A DNA stretch of 64,000 bases. It comes from Apostichopus japonicus. Its lineage: Eukaryota; Echinodermata; Holothuroidea; Aspidochirotida; Stichopodidae. The stretch covers positions 9,075,764 through 9,139,763 of the forward strand of contig NC_092583.1 of NCBI RefSeq assembly GCF_037975245.1, in the 5' to 3' direction. A program made the position numbers and the translations under genes. Shown here piece by piece: positions 44,301 through 55,602 of the stretch. How positions within the stretch are numbered: the first letter of the stretch is position 1; each line of letters starts with the position of its first letter. The notes beneath the pieces were generated by a model. It made no database searches. It had not been told where the DNA came from and saw only the letters and a program-made list of their open reading frames with translations.

Positions 44301-47300
44301 ATGTTATCCAGACATATGAACGAATTCCAACACCACCAAACCCAACCGGCTCTTCATAGGTAAATGGAGTTAATTTATGTATATTTAGCATTAATGGTAT
44401 GCGCATGAGAACATTGTTAACTGTATCTTATTTTGATTTTTTTTGTATATTATATCGAATGTTTACTGTATATGACATCGACTGTTTACTGTATATGATA
44501 TCAAATGTTGACTGTATATTATACTGATTGTTTGCTATATATTATTTAATCTGTTTCATATATATTATACTGATTGTTTACTGTATATTATACGGGTTGA
44601 TTACTATGTATTGTATCGACTGTTTATATATATATTATATTGATTGTTTACTGTATATTAAATTCATTGTTTACTGTATATTAGATTAAAGTCTGTATGA
44701 AAATTGGCTGTGGAATGGAATATCCTTTTCTGATGCGTAACTCGTCCAGCCAATTTTATATCATTAATTTAAAACTGATTTCCGTAAGCAAAGGCGAAAT
44801 TCGCATACGTTGGAATATTCGGTACTTGAATAATTATTTATCCGTTACCCGTTCATTGCAAGAAATATTTTGTAGTGGTATCGAGGAGCCTTGTGTCGTT
44901 AGCTTAGTAAACTTAATGGGAATTGGTAGATGTTACATAACGTTAGCAATGAAACGTATGCCAGTATGGTTGAAGAATTTACATACTAGGCTACTGTAAT
45001 GATCAGTATCCTTATGGAATTATTCCCCGCTGGTTGCAACTTTGACCCTACATGTGAGCAGGATGACAATTTTACATCGGTGACTCCGAGCAAAAAAGTC
45101 ACAAAACATACTCAACACGTGACATGGAGCTGCAACCCCCACCCCCAAATAAACAACACACTTATTATATATGTATATTTAATTACAAAGAATGTGATTT
45201 TATCAAAACGAAAAAAGAAATTGCTAATAGTTTCTACATTTTGACATGGTTAATTAAGACGATTCTATATATTTCATTTTATAGACGCTCGGTTTGGAAG
45301 AAGGTCGTTTCGACCTTGAACTGCTGTGGCCATTCTCGATCTAATACTTACGAAGTTCCGGACCAGTATGAACCAAGACCTTCATCAGTTTCCATAACTT
45401 CATCTCATGGATCGAGAAACAGCTCACAGCAGAGAGTTGGTCATGTGACCGACAGGCAAGGGAAAAGATCTTCACCCTTGACAACGGAAAGCTTTCAACC
45501 TAATTACCAAACCAAAGTCGCCGCTAAACGCAACACCAAAGGTTCAACGGAAGGTAAAAACATCTTCCAGCTCAAGAAAGCGTCAGACCTCTCCAAAGAA
45601 CAGAGAGGTCACTCTTATCCAGCCCACCAACACCCTGGTAAATAAAGGGCGCCCTCCTCTCACCAACCAATCAGGGACGACCAAACTAAGATGCCAGTCA
45701 CGTGGTATCGATCTGAAAGATGTTTCGACCATCATCAAATATGCAAAGTCGATCAGCTTTCATACTTTACAGTCTCTTTCACCAGACGGTCAAGAATCTT
45801 TGAATGAAACAATTAAACGGCAGAAATCCTTCATCAAGTCTTTTTTAAGGTGTCAAGCAAAGACTCCATGCCACGCCGTCGGGCTTGACCAGGAGTTTGA
45901 TCAACGCCATTTACAAATACTGCCCTCTTTATGCCGTCAGGCAGTTCGATCACCGGCATTACCTCAGGCGTTAGCTCTCCAGCCTCAATCATCCTGTTTA
46001 AGACTTCAAGATCAGGAAAACAATGTAAACTTCAATTGTTCAAAAGATGTGACCCTAGCACACGCTACCGCCTTACCAAAACCTCGTGACGTCAGCCATA
46101 TTCCACTAGCAATTGACCTAGTCAATGTACGCAACGCACAGAATAACGGGAGCATCAATCACATCATCCAAACACCCATTAAACCACATTCATCAACCAG
46201 AGCCAGAAGCCATAGTGAGCAACCTTTGAAGCTAACACCTCTTCCTGTACCGAGAGAGTTAGTCCCAGGCCAAGAGCCAAAGCTAGCGATTAACAAACAA
46301 GATGGCGATGCCTCACGAGTGGATGGGTTGGTAGCAGGCTCAAGGAGCGAAGTGGAACTAGACGGGTATGCAGCCAAAACACATAAAGTCCTGATACGAA
46401 ATGTCAACATTGCCCGATATCCATCAGTATCAAGAAATGAGTTACCCTCGGAGAAAGCGCCTTTGATACATCCAAATGTCAACTGGTCACAGCCACGAAA
46501 GGTATTCAGGCTCACAGATATTAATTGTAGAAATTTCGATGAATAATGTTGCAAAAAAACACCCAAAAATAAATAAATCTAGGAACAACAAGAGGAAAAA
46601 CAAACGATAAGAAATGAAACAATAAACATAATGACTTTCAGACGTGGATTTCGTCGATTATTTTTCACATCGAATGAAAATTGATTAAAAATTTACATTG
46701 TAACACCAATAGATTATACTAAACAATTGCAAATGTTTAAACTGAACAGTAGTCCGTATTAGCTTCATGATTAGTCCATTAAATTTATTTTAATTCAACC
46801 CATTTCATAATAGTAGCTTTACGTTAGTTCACAATTTGAGTCTTCCACTTTCATTATCGGTCATCTGTAATTATCTGTAGATCTTTTAATTATATCTGGA
46901 CAACTTGTTTGTCGATTATTCCTCCAGGTTGCTATTACCAAACCTGTCCCATTTAACACCGATGCAACGGCTGAACCAATTGAGGCAACGGCTGAACCAG
47001 TCACGGCAACGACTGAACCAGATGAGGGAACGGCTGAACCAGACGAGGCAACGGCTAAATCAGTCAAACCAACGACTGAACAAGTCAAAGCAACGGCTGA
47101 ACTACTCAAAGTAACGGCTGAACAACTTGTTTGTCGATTATGCCTCCAGTTTGCTATTACCAAACCTGCCCCAATTAAGACCGAAACAACGACTGAACCA
47201 GTTGAGGCAACGGTGGCTAAACCAATCAAAGCAACAGCTGAACCAGTCATAGCAACGGCCGAACCAGACGAGGCAACGGCTGATCCAGTCGAGGCAACGG

Positions 47301-49399
47301 CTGAACTAGTCAAAGCAATCGCTGAACCTTTCAAGGCGAAGGCTGAACTAGTGAAAGAAACGGCTGAACCAGTCAAAGAAACTGTCAAGCCAATCAAAAC
47401 AACGGCTGAACAAGTTAATGCAAAGTCTAAACCAGTCCAAGCAATGACTGAACTAGTCTTGACCAAGCATACGCTAACTCCAGACAAGAATGTTGTTGTG
47501 AGGTGAGCAAAATGTTCTGAAAAATCTAGCTAAATGTTTGTAAGGATTTTCAAACTTACTTTTTGTTACTTGCCAAGTCAGCATTAACTTTCTCCGTTGT
47601 CTTAGTAAGGGTGTGGGGAGGGGTGGGTGGGGTTCTGCAATGGTGACAAATAATTAAAAAGCAATAAATAATGTTCTGCTTTACTTTATTTCACTCATCT
47701 CAATTTTTTCTAATTCTATTTCATCTGGTATACTTGATCTTGATGAGAAAGTAGAACACCTTCATAAACGTTGCATATAACAGCTTCTAATAATCTATTT
47801 TCATTCATTAGGAAAACAACAGCAGCAAAGCTACAGCATTTATTTCCAGAATGTGAGTTGCTATTGCAAAGTGATCTTCAGCATATTTTACATCCGACCA
47901 CCAACAAACCGATAACTCTTGGCAAAGGAGCGTTTGGAGTAGTAAGGCTAATGAAAAACATCAAAACTGGAAGGCTTTGTGCTGTGAAAACCTTTCAAAA
48001 TCATCTTATGAATGCGAAAATATTCAAGGTTAGCAAAGCGAAAAAATTTAGTTTACCAAACTTGATCTCATACGGTACGTCAGAGTTTTGTGGCGTGTTT
48101 TCTCTGACGTCACGATTATGACTTCAGTTTACGGCTTTATGGCTTTATTAATTAATTAATTAATTTTGTATATCAAATTGACAAAATATTATGGCATCGA
48201 AACTATCATGTCTTTGGTAACCAAGAAGGTGTAGGAAATCTTATCTTTGTAATAATTGTTCGTTATTACATATATAATCTGAAATGATATGTACTGCAAA
48301 CGAATATCAAGAAAATCACTCATTTAAAAAAAAATAGTATTAGAAATAAATTATTCAATATACCAATAAACATTCAGTTTAATTGTGATGTGTCTGTTAA
48401 TACTTGTAACAAAGATAATTTATAACAATAATTTTTGAAATGAATAAGATTTACGATCTCGGTAGGTTTAGTTTTTAAAATAAACCATACCATTCCACCT
48501 TTTCATAAGGGCCCACATTACTTTCTGAATGTTCAATTCTCATTTTTCCGCTGCAGGACATCTCCATCAGTTATCGTAAATTGATAAATATGCATATTTA
48601 ATAATTTGTGCGTTCCTTACAAATGCTAACAAAGTTCGAAAGCCAGTTTAGAAAAAATAAATAAAATATGAAACGAATATCAAAGATTATTTTTGTCCGT
48701 ATCTTCATCTTTTCTTTACTCACTGTGTAATAACTGATTCTCTTTTCCTTTGGACAGGACGCAAAGGTGGAGGTTCAGATGTTAACTAAACTACGCGGTT
48801 TGAAGTGCGTCCCAGAACTGTTCGGTATTGTTCCAGCAGAGGGGAACACCGGGGTTCCTTCTGTCGTTCAAGAATTTATCGGTGACCAAGACACTCTAAT
48901 GACATGTACTATTAAAACCGCTATTCGCAAGAAGATCTTTTCTGCTGATATTATCGTTCGTGTTGCTCTGAGCATCGTTAAAGCCCTCATAGATGTTCAA
49001 TCACGAGGAATTTTTCACTGTGACCTTAAACCTGACAATATAATGCTGATGCCTGAGCTTCAAGGAGGGCAAGATCCTCATATCAAAGTCATCGATTTTG
49101 GAAGAGCAGTAAGCACGGCTAATAAACCAAAATACGAACATCTCACACCAGAGAGGCAAGGTGAGGTCCTCCAAAGGTCCGCCCACATCGCCCCGGAAGT
49201 AGTCCTAGGGTTATTGCCATACAGTGAAAATTCAGAAATGTATTCATTAGGTAAGATCTTCATTAGAATGGCCGGAGACCGATCTAAATATTTGAAAAAG
49301 ATTGGCAAAATGTGCATGCATGACGATTTTCGTCAGAGACCAACGATGAAGAAACTCAAGGAGGAACTGACGTCATATATAGGGAGGAAGCAATGCTAG
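44301..49399 (+). CDS. repeat-rich protein with C-terminal non-RD protein kinase domain
   Basis: Exons 44292-44359 (ATG 44301), 45285-46501, 46928-47502, 47812-48028, 48758-49399 (TAG). Junction phases agree and the sum is 2710 nt; dropping one A in the A5 run at about 45559 makes 2709, i.e. 902 residues. Residues 1-616 are Ser/Thr/Pro-rich and disordered, with a degenerate ATAEPV-type repeat in exon 3. Kinase: glycine loop LGKGAFGVV (653-661), VAIK-type lysine in CAVKTF (676), alpha-C Glu in VEVQML (694), catalytic loop HCDLKPDN (776-783), DFG (802-804), then IAPEV and RQRPTM. All catalytic residues are present, so it is probably active as a Ser/Thr-type kinase. Cys replaces Arg of HRD, as in many innate-immune (non-RD) kinases. 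I do not recognise a named orthologue. Confidence 0.75.
44440..44690. repeat. ~30-bp tandem repeat in kinase intron 1
   Basis: About eight imperfect copies of a unit containing GATTGTTTACTGTATATTAT. AT-rich, within the first intron. Confidence 0.7.
45285..46501 (+). CDS. kinase gene exon 2 with an internal one-base frameshift
   Basis: The acceptor TTTCATTTTATAG joins exon 1 (H-R-R-S across the junction). The frame used up to about 45559 (SNTYEVPDQYEPRPSS...) stops at 45645. The next frame is open from the overlap through QTSPKNREVTLIQPTN and LKDVSTIIKYAKSI to the donor at 46502. Removing one A from GGTAAAAACATC joins them. Both halves look like real, Ser/Lys/Pro-rich protein text, so the shift is either an assembly error or a real lesion. 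Antisense frames here are shadows. Confidence 0.6.
46928..47502 (+). CDS. kinase gene exon 3: ATAEP-repeat region with duplicated acceptor
   Basis: About 25 degenerate copies of a 7-8-residue unit such as EATAEPV. The unit block starts AITKPVPFNTDATAEP and restarts as AITKPAPIKTETTTEP after 47150. The 3' end of the preceding intron (CTTGTTTGTCGATTAT..CTCCAG) is duplicated in the middle of the exon, where it is read as LVCRLCLQF. The donor is AG|GTGAGC. Likely a flexible spacer before the kinase domain. Confidence 0.7.
47812..49399 (+). CDS. kinase gene exons 4-5: protein kinase domain
   Basis: Exon 4 holds the N-lobe beta strands and glycine loop and ends TTC AAG|GTTAGC; exon 5 starts after TTTGGACAG with DAKVEVQMLTKL. 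The intron cuts between the catalytic lysine and helix C, a common place in kinases. The C-lobe is compact, with SEMYSLGKIF in place of the usual SDVWS.G block, and ends with IGRKQC. Confidence 0.85.
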
Positions 49400-49449
49400 A
49401 CAATGACGTCACATGGATGGCATCCGGCCGAGAAACTTTATGAAAACTA

Positions 49450-49455
49450 AATAAA
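49450..49455 (+). terminator. candidate poly(A) signal of the kinase gene
   Basis: AATAAA 51 bases after the stop codon, in AT-rich sequence. Confidence 0.5.
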
Positions 49456-49459
49456 CAAT

Positions 49460-50600
49460 GATTATCGTTTAGAGGATTTTGCCTTGTGACGTAATGTTTC
49501 ACAGAGTTCCGCCGTGTGAAATCAACTTTTACACACAAAATTCTCGAGTAACGCTGATATACGACATAGCGCCCTCGATTAGTTCCAGCAACTTCGAGAA
49601 AAACGCGACACATGAGGGATTCTTTGGAGTCCATTTACGCAACGTCCATATTGTTTAGTTAATGTCCTGTCAATTGTGTTCTTCAAAGTATTATTTTTTT
49701 TACTATATTAAAGAATGCATCTATACGGTGAGCAATATTTCTCTTTCAAATAAAAACCTTTCCAAACAAAACTTAATGCCTTAGCCCACGTAACAACATG
49801 ATACGATAACAATGAATATAAAACAATGTTTGACAATGCCTTAAGAAATTTTAAACTGAAATAAATTAAAATAATTAAAAATAAATCTAAAACTATTATC
49901 TATGATCTTCCATTTATTGTATTTTAAATATTAAAGCCATATTTAAAAATTGACCCCAAACGTAGCTCCGTTATCATCACTTAACCCCGCCCCCATCCCA
50001 CCCTCACCTCACCATGGCACTACCATTGGCTAGTGTGCTGCTAAAATACGAACTCACATATGGGTTTGACACGGTGACCACATCGAATGAAATAGAATAG
50101 CAATGATGTGCGGCTAGCAATGCGGAAGAAACTTTGGCCTTAGGTTCATTGTGCGTACTCAAATTTATTGTTACGAAAATGATTACTATTTTTTTGTGTA
50201 ACTCTTCTTAAAAAATTCTGACTACGGCGTAGTAAACAGAATAGCCAAAATACCAAAAATAACGAAAGCCAGAATGTGATTAGACAAACATACGACCTGT
50301 TTTTCATTGTGCACTATACTATAGAGGGGATTTTTTAGTGACGGAGGTTTGACGGCTTAATACAAAAATGAACAGAAAACTATCTGCATTTTTAGATCAA
50401 AACACACACAACAATGGGCTCAACAGAGATCTCTCTTTTAGGAGTATATATGCTAAGCTAAATACCAATAAGGTCTAGTTTCTTCCATTTCATTACTGCA
50501 ACTGAAGAAGAGCCGTGTTGATGCTCGAAATATTTTGTAACCGATTTAACGTTCTAAGTAATAAAGTTGGAAATGAAAGTATCATTTTTTCCATTTTTTC
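49460..50600. other. intergenic, nothing recognised
   Basis: AT-rich sequence with no exon-like text or repeats that I could recognise. Confidence 0.5.
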
Positions 50601-50610
50601 TTGTGGATAC

Positions 50611-50651
50611 ATATATATATACACACACACACACACATATATATATATATT

Positions 50652-50689
<38 letters not shown>

Positions 50690-50706
50690 GATATATAGAT
50701 ATATAT
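50611..50706. repeat. compound (AT)n/(AC)n microsatellite
   Basis: Alternating TA interrupted by ACACACACAC and ATAG units; it leads directly into the minisatellite. Confidence 0.9.
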
Positions 50707-50736
50707 TTACAAACATACACACGTACACACATACAT

Positions 50737-52380
50737 ATGGTAAGAGTGAGACAGGTGGGACAGATAAGACGGATGAGATAGATGGTAAGAGTGAGACAGA
50801 TAAGAAGGATGAGATAGATGGTAAGAGTGAGACAGGTGAGACAGATAAGACGGATGAGATAGATGGAAAGACTGAGACAGATAAAACGGATGAGATAGAT
50901 GGTAAGAATGAGACAGATACGACGGATGAGATAGATGGTAAGAGTGTGACAGATAAGACGGATGAGATAGATGGTAAGATCGAGACAGGTGAGACATATA
51001 AGACGGATGAGATAGATGGTAAGAGTGAGACAGGTAAGACAGATGAGACGGATGAGATAGATGGTAAGACTGAGACAGATAAGACGGATGAGATAGATGG
51101 TAAGATTGAGACAGGTGAGACATATAAGACTGATGAGATAGATGGTAATAGTGAGACAGGTAAGACTGATGAGACGGATGAGATAGATGGTAAGACTGAG
51201 ACAGGTGAGACAAATAAGACGGATGATCTCACCTGTCTCAATCTTACCACTTATCTAAGTGGTAAGATTGAGACAGGTGAGACAGAAAAGACGGATGAGA
51301 TAGATGGTAAGAACGATACAGATAAGAGGGATGAGATAAATGGTAAGATTGAGACAGGTGACGATAATAAGACAGTAAGAATGAGACAGATGAGACAGAT
51401 AATACGGATGAGACAGGTGGTAAGATTGAGACAGATAAGACGGATGAGATAGATGTTAAGAATCAGACAGATAAGACGGATGAGATAGATGGTAAGAGTG
51501 TGACAGGTAAGACGGATGAGATAGATGGTAAGATTGAGACAGGTGAGACAAATAAGACAGATGAGATAGGTGCTAAGATTGAAATAGAAAAGACGGATGA
51601 GATAGATGGTAAGACTGAGACAGATAAAACGGATGAGATAGATGGTAAGAGTGAGACAGGTGAGACAGAAAAGACGGATTAGATAGATGGTAAGAACGAT
51701 ACAGATAAGAGGGATGAGATAGATGGTAAGATTGAGACAGGTGACGCTAATAAGACAGTAAGAATGAGACAGATGAGACAGATAATACGGATGAGACAGG
51801 TGGTAAGATTGAGACAGATAAGACGGATGAGATAGATGGTAAGAATCAGACAGATAAGACGGATGAGATAGATGGTAAGAGTGTGACAGGTAAGACGAAT
51901 GAGATAGATGGTAAAATTGAGACAGGTGAGACAAATAAGACAGATGAGATAGGTGCTAAGATTGAAATAGAAAAGACGGATGAGATAGATGGTAAGACAG
52001 AGACAGATAAAACGGATGAGATAGATGGTAAGAGTGAGACAGGTGAGACAGATAAGACGGATGAGATAGATGGTAAGAGTGAGACAGGTGAGACAGATAA
52101 GACAGATGAGATAGATGGTAAGAGTGAGACAAGTAAAACGGATGCGATAGATGGTAAGAGTGAGACAGGTGAGACAGATAAGACGGATGAGATAGATGGT
52201 AAGACTTAGACAGATAAGAGGGATGAAATAGATGGTAAGACTGAGACTGATAAGAGGGATGAGATAGATGGTGCGATTGAGGCAGGCGAGACAAATATGA
52301 GGGATAAGATGGAGGAGAAAGATGAAGGACAGAAATGGACAGATGAGATAGATCGGAGAGACTGCAGAAAAGAATGAGAT
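50737..52380. repeat. 1.6-kb GATGAGATAGATGGTAAG minisatellite with higher-order structure
   Basis: Built from the modules GATGAGATAGATGGTAAG, GAGACAG(GTGAGACA) and GATAAGACG, in units of about 36 or 45 bp. A ~383-bp block is itself repeated (for example GAACGATACAGATAAGAGGG at 51311 and 51694). Because units are multiples of three, long open frames appear on both strands (Thr-Asp-Glu-Ile-Asp-Gly on plus, Ser-His-Leu-rich on minus). Those frames break repeatedly, have no start or splice context, and are not called genes. Confidence 0.9.
51228..51281. repeat. perfect 26-bp-arm palindrome within the minisatellite
   Basis: CTCACCTGTCTCAATCTTAC... is followed after a two-base spacer by its exact complement. 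The left arm is an inverted copy of the repeat unit; everything else in the array is in one orientation. Confidence 0.9.
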
Positions 52381-52389
52381 AAAGAAAAT

Positions 52390-54247
52390 TATGAGAGAGA
52401 TGAGAAGGAAAAGTCAGATAGGAGAGATGAATCCGGAAGAGACTTTTAAGACTAATGAATGGGTTTTTACCTAGAAATAAATAAGACGTCAAATGGTGTA
52501 TTATGAGGTATATTTGTAATCTATAGGTTAGGTTTATAATTAGCTCTATACGTAAGGTTGTGCTGATAAACACTCTTGTTCTTTGTGTGTGGTTGAAAAG
52601 ATGGCGTACTAATTATTCCCGGCTGAATGAACCCCCCCCCCCCCTTTCTCTCTTTCTCTACTCCACACACTTACGCAAATTTCTGTGTTTGTAACACAGT
52701 TTATCGTCAAACGTTGTTTTCGTTGAGCAAAACAAGCAACAAGATTTTTTATTTTCTGTAATTTAAATTAATCACATGCACTCACAAAAGATTCAGACAT
52801 CTATCTTTATTCATAACAGATTTATTTAAGAGATTATCTGCCAAGGCTGGCTGCTGGAATCTATGAATAATGGCATAAAGTAAACATAGAAATGCAAGAT
52901 ATTAGACAATGTATCATTAATCTTTGCCTCTTTACAACATGAACTGCTTTTTTGTATATGTGTAATGTTTGTAATTTTCCCATTGTTACTTATAAGATAA
53001 ATATCTTGAAACGTGTCTTACTAATGATCGGTTATCGATCGTGTAATTGTTGTAAGGTTTCCAAGGTAAATATTTAAGAATTTTAAAAACACAGAACAAT
53101 ATGTAAGTATAGGGATGACAAATTTGTTTTATCTCGGATTTTGAATAAAACGCAATTAAAATTAATGTGGCTGTTTTGAAAACTAAGTCGGGTTAACTAA
53201 CATAACTTGTAAAGAATGAAACAGTATTATAACAACGAAGAAACTCTTTGCTGGGTCGCCATTTTTACAACGTTCTTTTAAATGAATCATATCATATTGG
53301 TATAAGAATATCTTGTTCTTTATCCCATATTTGTTACCGGCCAGCCTATGTAGGCCGGAACAAAAAACCCTCCCTATATGTCTCCCTCTTCGTCAGGCCT
53401 GCTAACTATAAGTTAATAGCTTACAAGCCGTTTAAGCCATTCATTGCAACATGCTGTATTCCATGACTAAACACATTTTAACTGCAAGTGAGGGCGAACT
53501 ATAACAAAAGAGAACATTTCTCTAATAAAAAAAATCTCAAAATAGACTTAACCTTGTTACTCAAAATTCTCTCAGCACGTAAACCTAAACTCCTGCAATT
53601 TTATCATTAACACGACAAACGGAATAAAGCAAACTACATGGGAAGTTTTTGTTTTTATAACCGAATGTTTGGCAGAGCAAAGATTGTTGTGTTAAGGACA
53701 AATGATTAAGATGATTTTATAAGATTAATACGTACCGTATTTCTATTAAGCTTTTTGACCCCCTTCCGAGTGGGTTAAAATACTGCCCACTTTCACCCAC
53801 TGACCTAACATCATGTTCAAACTGTGAACAGTTGTTGAAATAATTTTAAAATGCCTCCAATAGGTCGACGCTACTTTGCAGAGACCAGCCAACACCCGCC
53901 TTCAAATTCGACACTCGATTCAACTCGGAATAAAATTGAAACTATAATGCGTGGATGTGATGGTGGTATATTGATGATATTACCCCTATCTCAGTACGCG
54001 AATTATATTTCAGTCATACAGCGACTTGAATCGAGGGTTGAATATATAAATCTTATAAAATTCGATGAGTATGACGTACAGCACACTGGTGCGTAAAAGT
54101 GATACAAATCCAACGTAGCCTGATTATGACGTGGCGTTGTGTATAATGAGAGATACTGTAAACTGTACTTTAAGGAAAATATAATAATACAATTAAAACA
54201 AAGTGATGGAAATTTATCATTCGCAAAACCAAACTATCACAAGACAA
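52390..54247. other. intergenic, no supported gene
   Basis: AT-rich. An 81-codon ATG frame at 53851-54096 (MPPIGRRYFAETSQHPPSNS...) is the best candidate for coding but has no domain and no donor that I can tie to another exon. Confidence 0.4.
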
Positions 54248-54249
54248 TT

Positions 54250-55312
54250 ATTATGTAGTTAGTTCAGTTTAGTTTAGTAGAAAAAAGGATCAGGAGGGAC
54301 ACTTAAGTCCCCATCAAGGACCCTATAGAGAGAGAGAGAAAAAAAACATGAACACACAGACACTCAGACCCGATTACAATGCTTAAAGTGCTTGTCCAAA
54401 GCATTCTTAAACCCATTCACACTACTTGCAAGTACAACTTTCTCAGGCAAACCATTCCACTCATTCACAACCCTATTAGAAAAAAATTATGCCGAATATT
54501 AATCCTACTATGCGACTTTTGGAGTTTAAGACAATGATCTCTAGTACAACTACTGTTAGCAAACAAGAAAAATTCGGTAAAGGATAAATTGTCGAAACCA
54601 TTCACAATCTTGAAAACCTGGATCAAGTCCCCACGTAACCTCCTAAGCTCCAGTGTGGTGAGATTCAACAGTTGTAACCGCCTATAATAAGGAACCCTCT
54701 TTAAGGAACTAATCATCCTAGTAGCCCTCCTCTGGACCTTTTCAAGTACTTCCTTATCCTTAGCAAAGTAAGGGTTCCAAGCCTGCACAGCATACTCCAG
54801 ATGAGGCTTAACCAACTGCTTATAAAGCCTAACTACGATGTCCTCTTTCAGAAAACTGAAGTTCCTCTTGATCATACCTAAAACCCTATTACCTCTTTTA
54901 GCAGCTTCAAGACAATGTTTAGAAGGTTGCAGAGATGAGTCAATGTAGATACCTAGGTCTCTTTCAACAGAGACCTCCTGTAACTCCACACCATTAAGAT
55001 TGTATGTAAACTTTTGGTTACTACTACCAATATGCATTACCTCACAGTTATCAATATTAAAAAGCATTTGCCACCCCTGAGACCAGGAAAAAATCTTATC
55101 CAAATCCGCTTGAAATTTCTCAGAATCGCTTTTGGAAGAGACCTCAGAATACAATTTGGTGTCATCAGCAAACTTCTTAGCTTTACACAAAATATCTCCG
55201 TCATGTCATTTATATAGGCAACAAACAACAAGGGACCTACCCTTGTGGAACCCCACTAGTAACGTTCTGCCAAGAAGAAGCACAGCCTTTAATTACCACC
55301 CTCTGTTCCCTA
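54250..55312 (-). mobile_element. CR1-like LINE, 3' half (split by the CACTG element)
   Basis: Minus-strand reverse transcriptase C-terminal half: KGCASSWQNVTSGVPQG, a small deletion where S-V-L is expected, then GPLLFVAYINDM, FADDTKLY (catalytic FADD intact), RDLGIYIDSSLQPSKHC, PHLEYAVQAWNPY and VQRRATRMI. These are CR1-type landmarks. It continues, across the 7.2-kb insertion, the N-terminal half at 62510-63285. The 3' end is approximate. Confidence 0.85.
55311..55312. repeat. TA target-site duplication, left
   Basis: TA immediately before CACTG; matched by TA at 62510-62511. Only one TA is needed to restore the LINE reading frame. Confidence 0.8.
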
Positions 55313-55335
55313 CACTGCAAAAACTCCGGTGTTAA
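55313..55335 (+). repeat. left terminal inverted repeat of the CACTG element
   Basis: Begins CACTGCAAAAACTCCGGTG; 22 of 23 bases pair with the right end. Confidence 0.9.
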
Positions 55336-55602
55336 CATTTTGGATTTAGCTTGTCGGTGTTGAATTCAGTGTTGATTTGACACCAAAGAGAATGCAATCT
55401 GACCTTCAACCTCGTTCAGGTAGAAGTTTCAGCCAATCCTTTTCCAAGTTACTCTCCTTAACGCGTAAATACATGATGTCATAGAAATCGGGACTCCTAA
55501 TTGGTCCATAGTAGTGGCAGTAATTATCATATCGATATTGTCGGCGAAGCTGTTACAGCCAAAGTTGCGCAAAGCAGACGAGGTGCAAACGAAGGGGGCA
55601 AT

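Noticed and set aside
44697-44999. 100-codon frame in kinase intron 1
   Set aside because: No splice sites in phase with exons 1 and 2, which already join cleanly, and no domain.
46861-47487. 208-codon minus-strand frame rich in Ser, Ala and Val
   Set aside because: Antisense shadow of the ATAEP-repeat exon of the kinase gene; the sense frame has proper splice sites and leads into a kinase domain.
50651-52573. Long open frames on both strands over the minisatellite
   Set aside because: They are a by-product of repeat units that are multiples of three; frames shift at many units and there is no start, splice or domain context.
53851-54096. 81-codon ATG frame before the LINE
   Set aside because: Could be a lone first exon, but no donor, domain or partner exon could be tied to it.
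54465-55190. Considered whether the minus-strand reverse transcriptase was retroviral
   Set aside because: Motif order and text (FADD box, PHLEYAVQAW, VQRRATRMI) are of non-LTR CR1 type; no protease, integrase, envelope or LTRs were seen.
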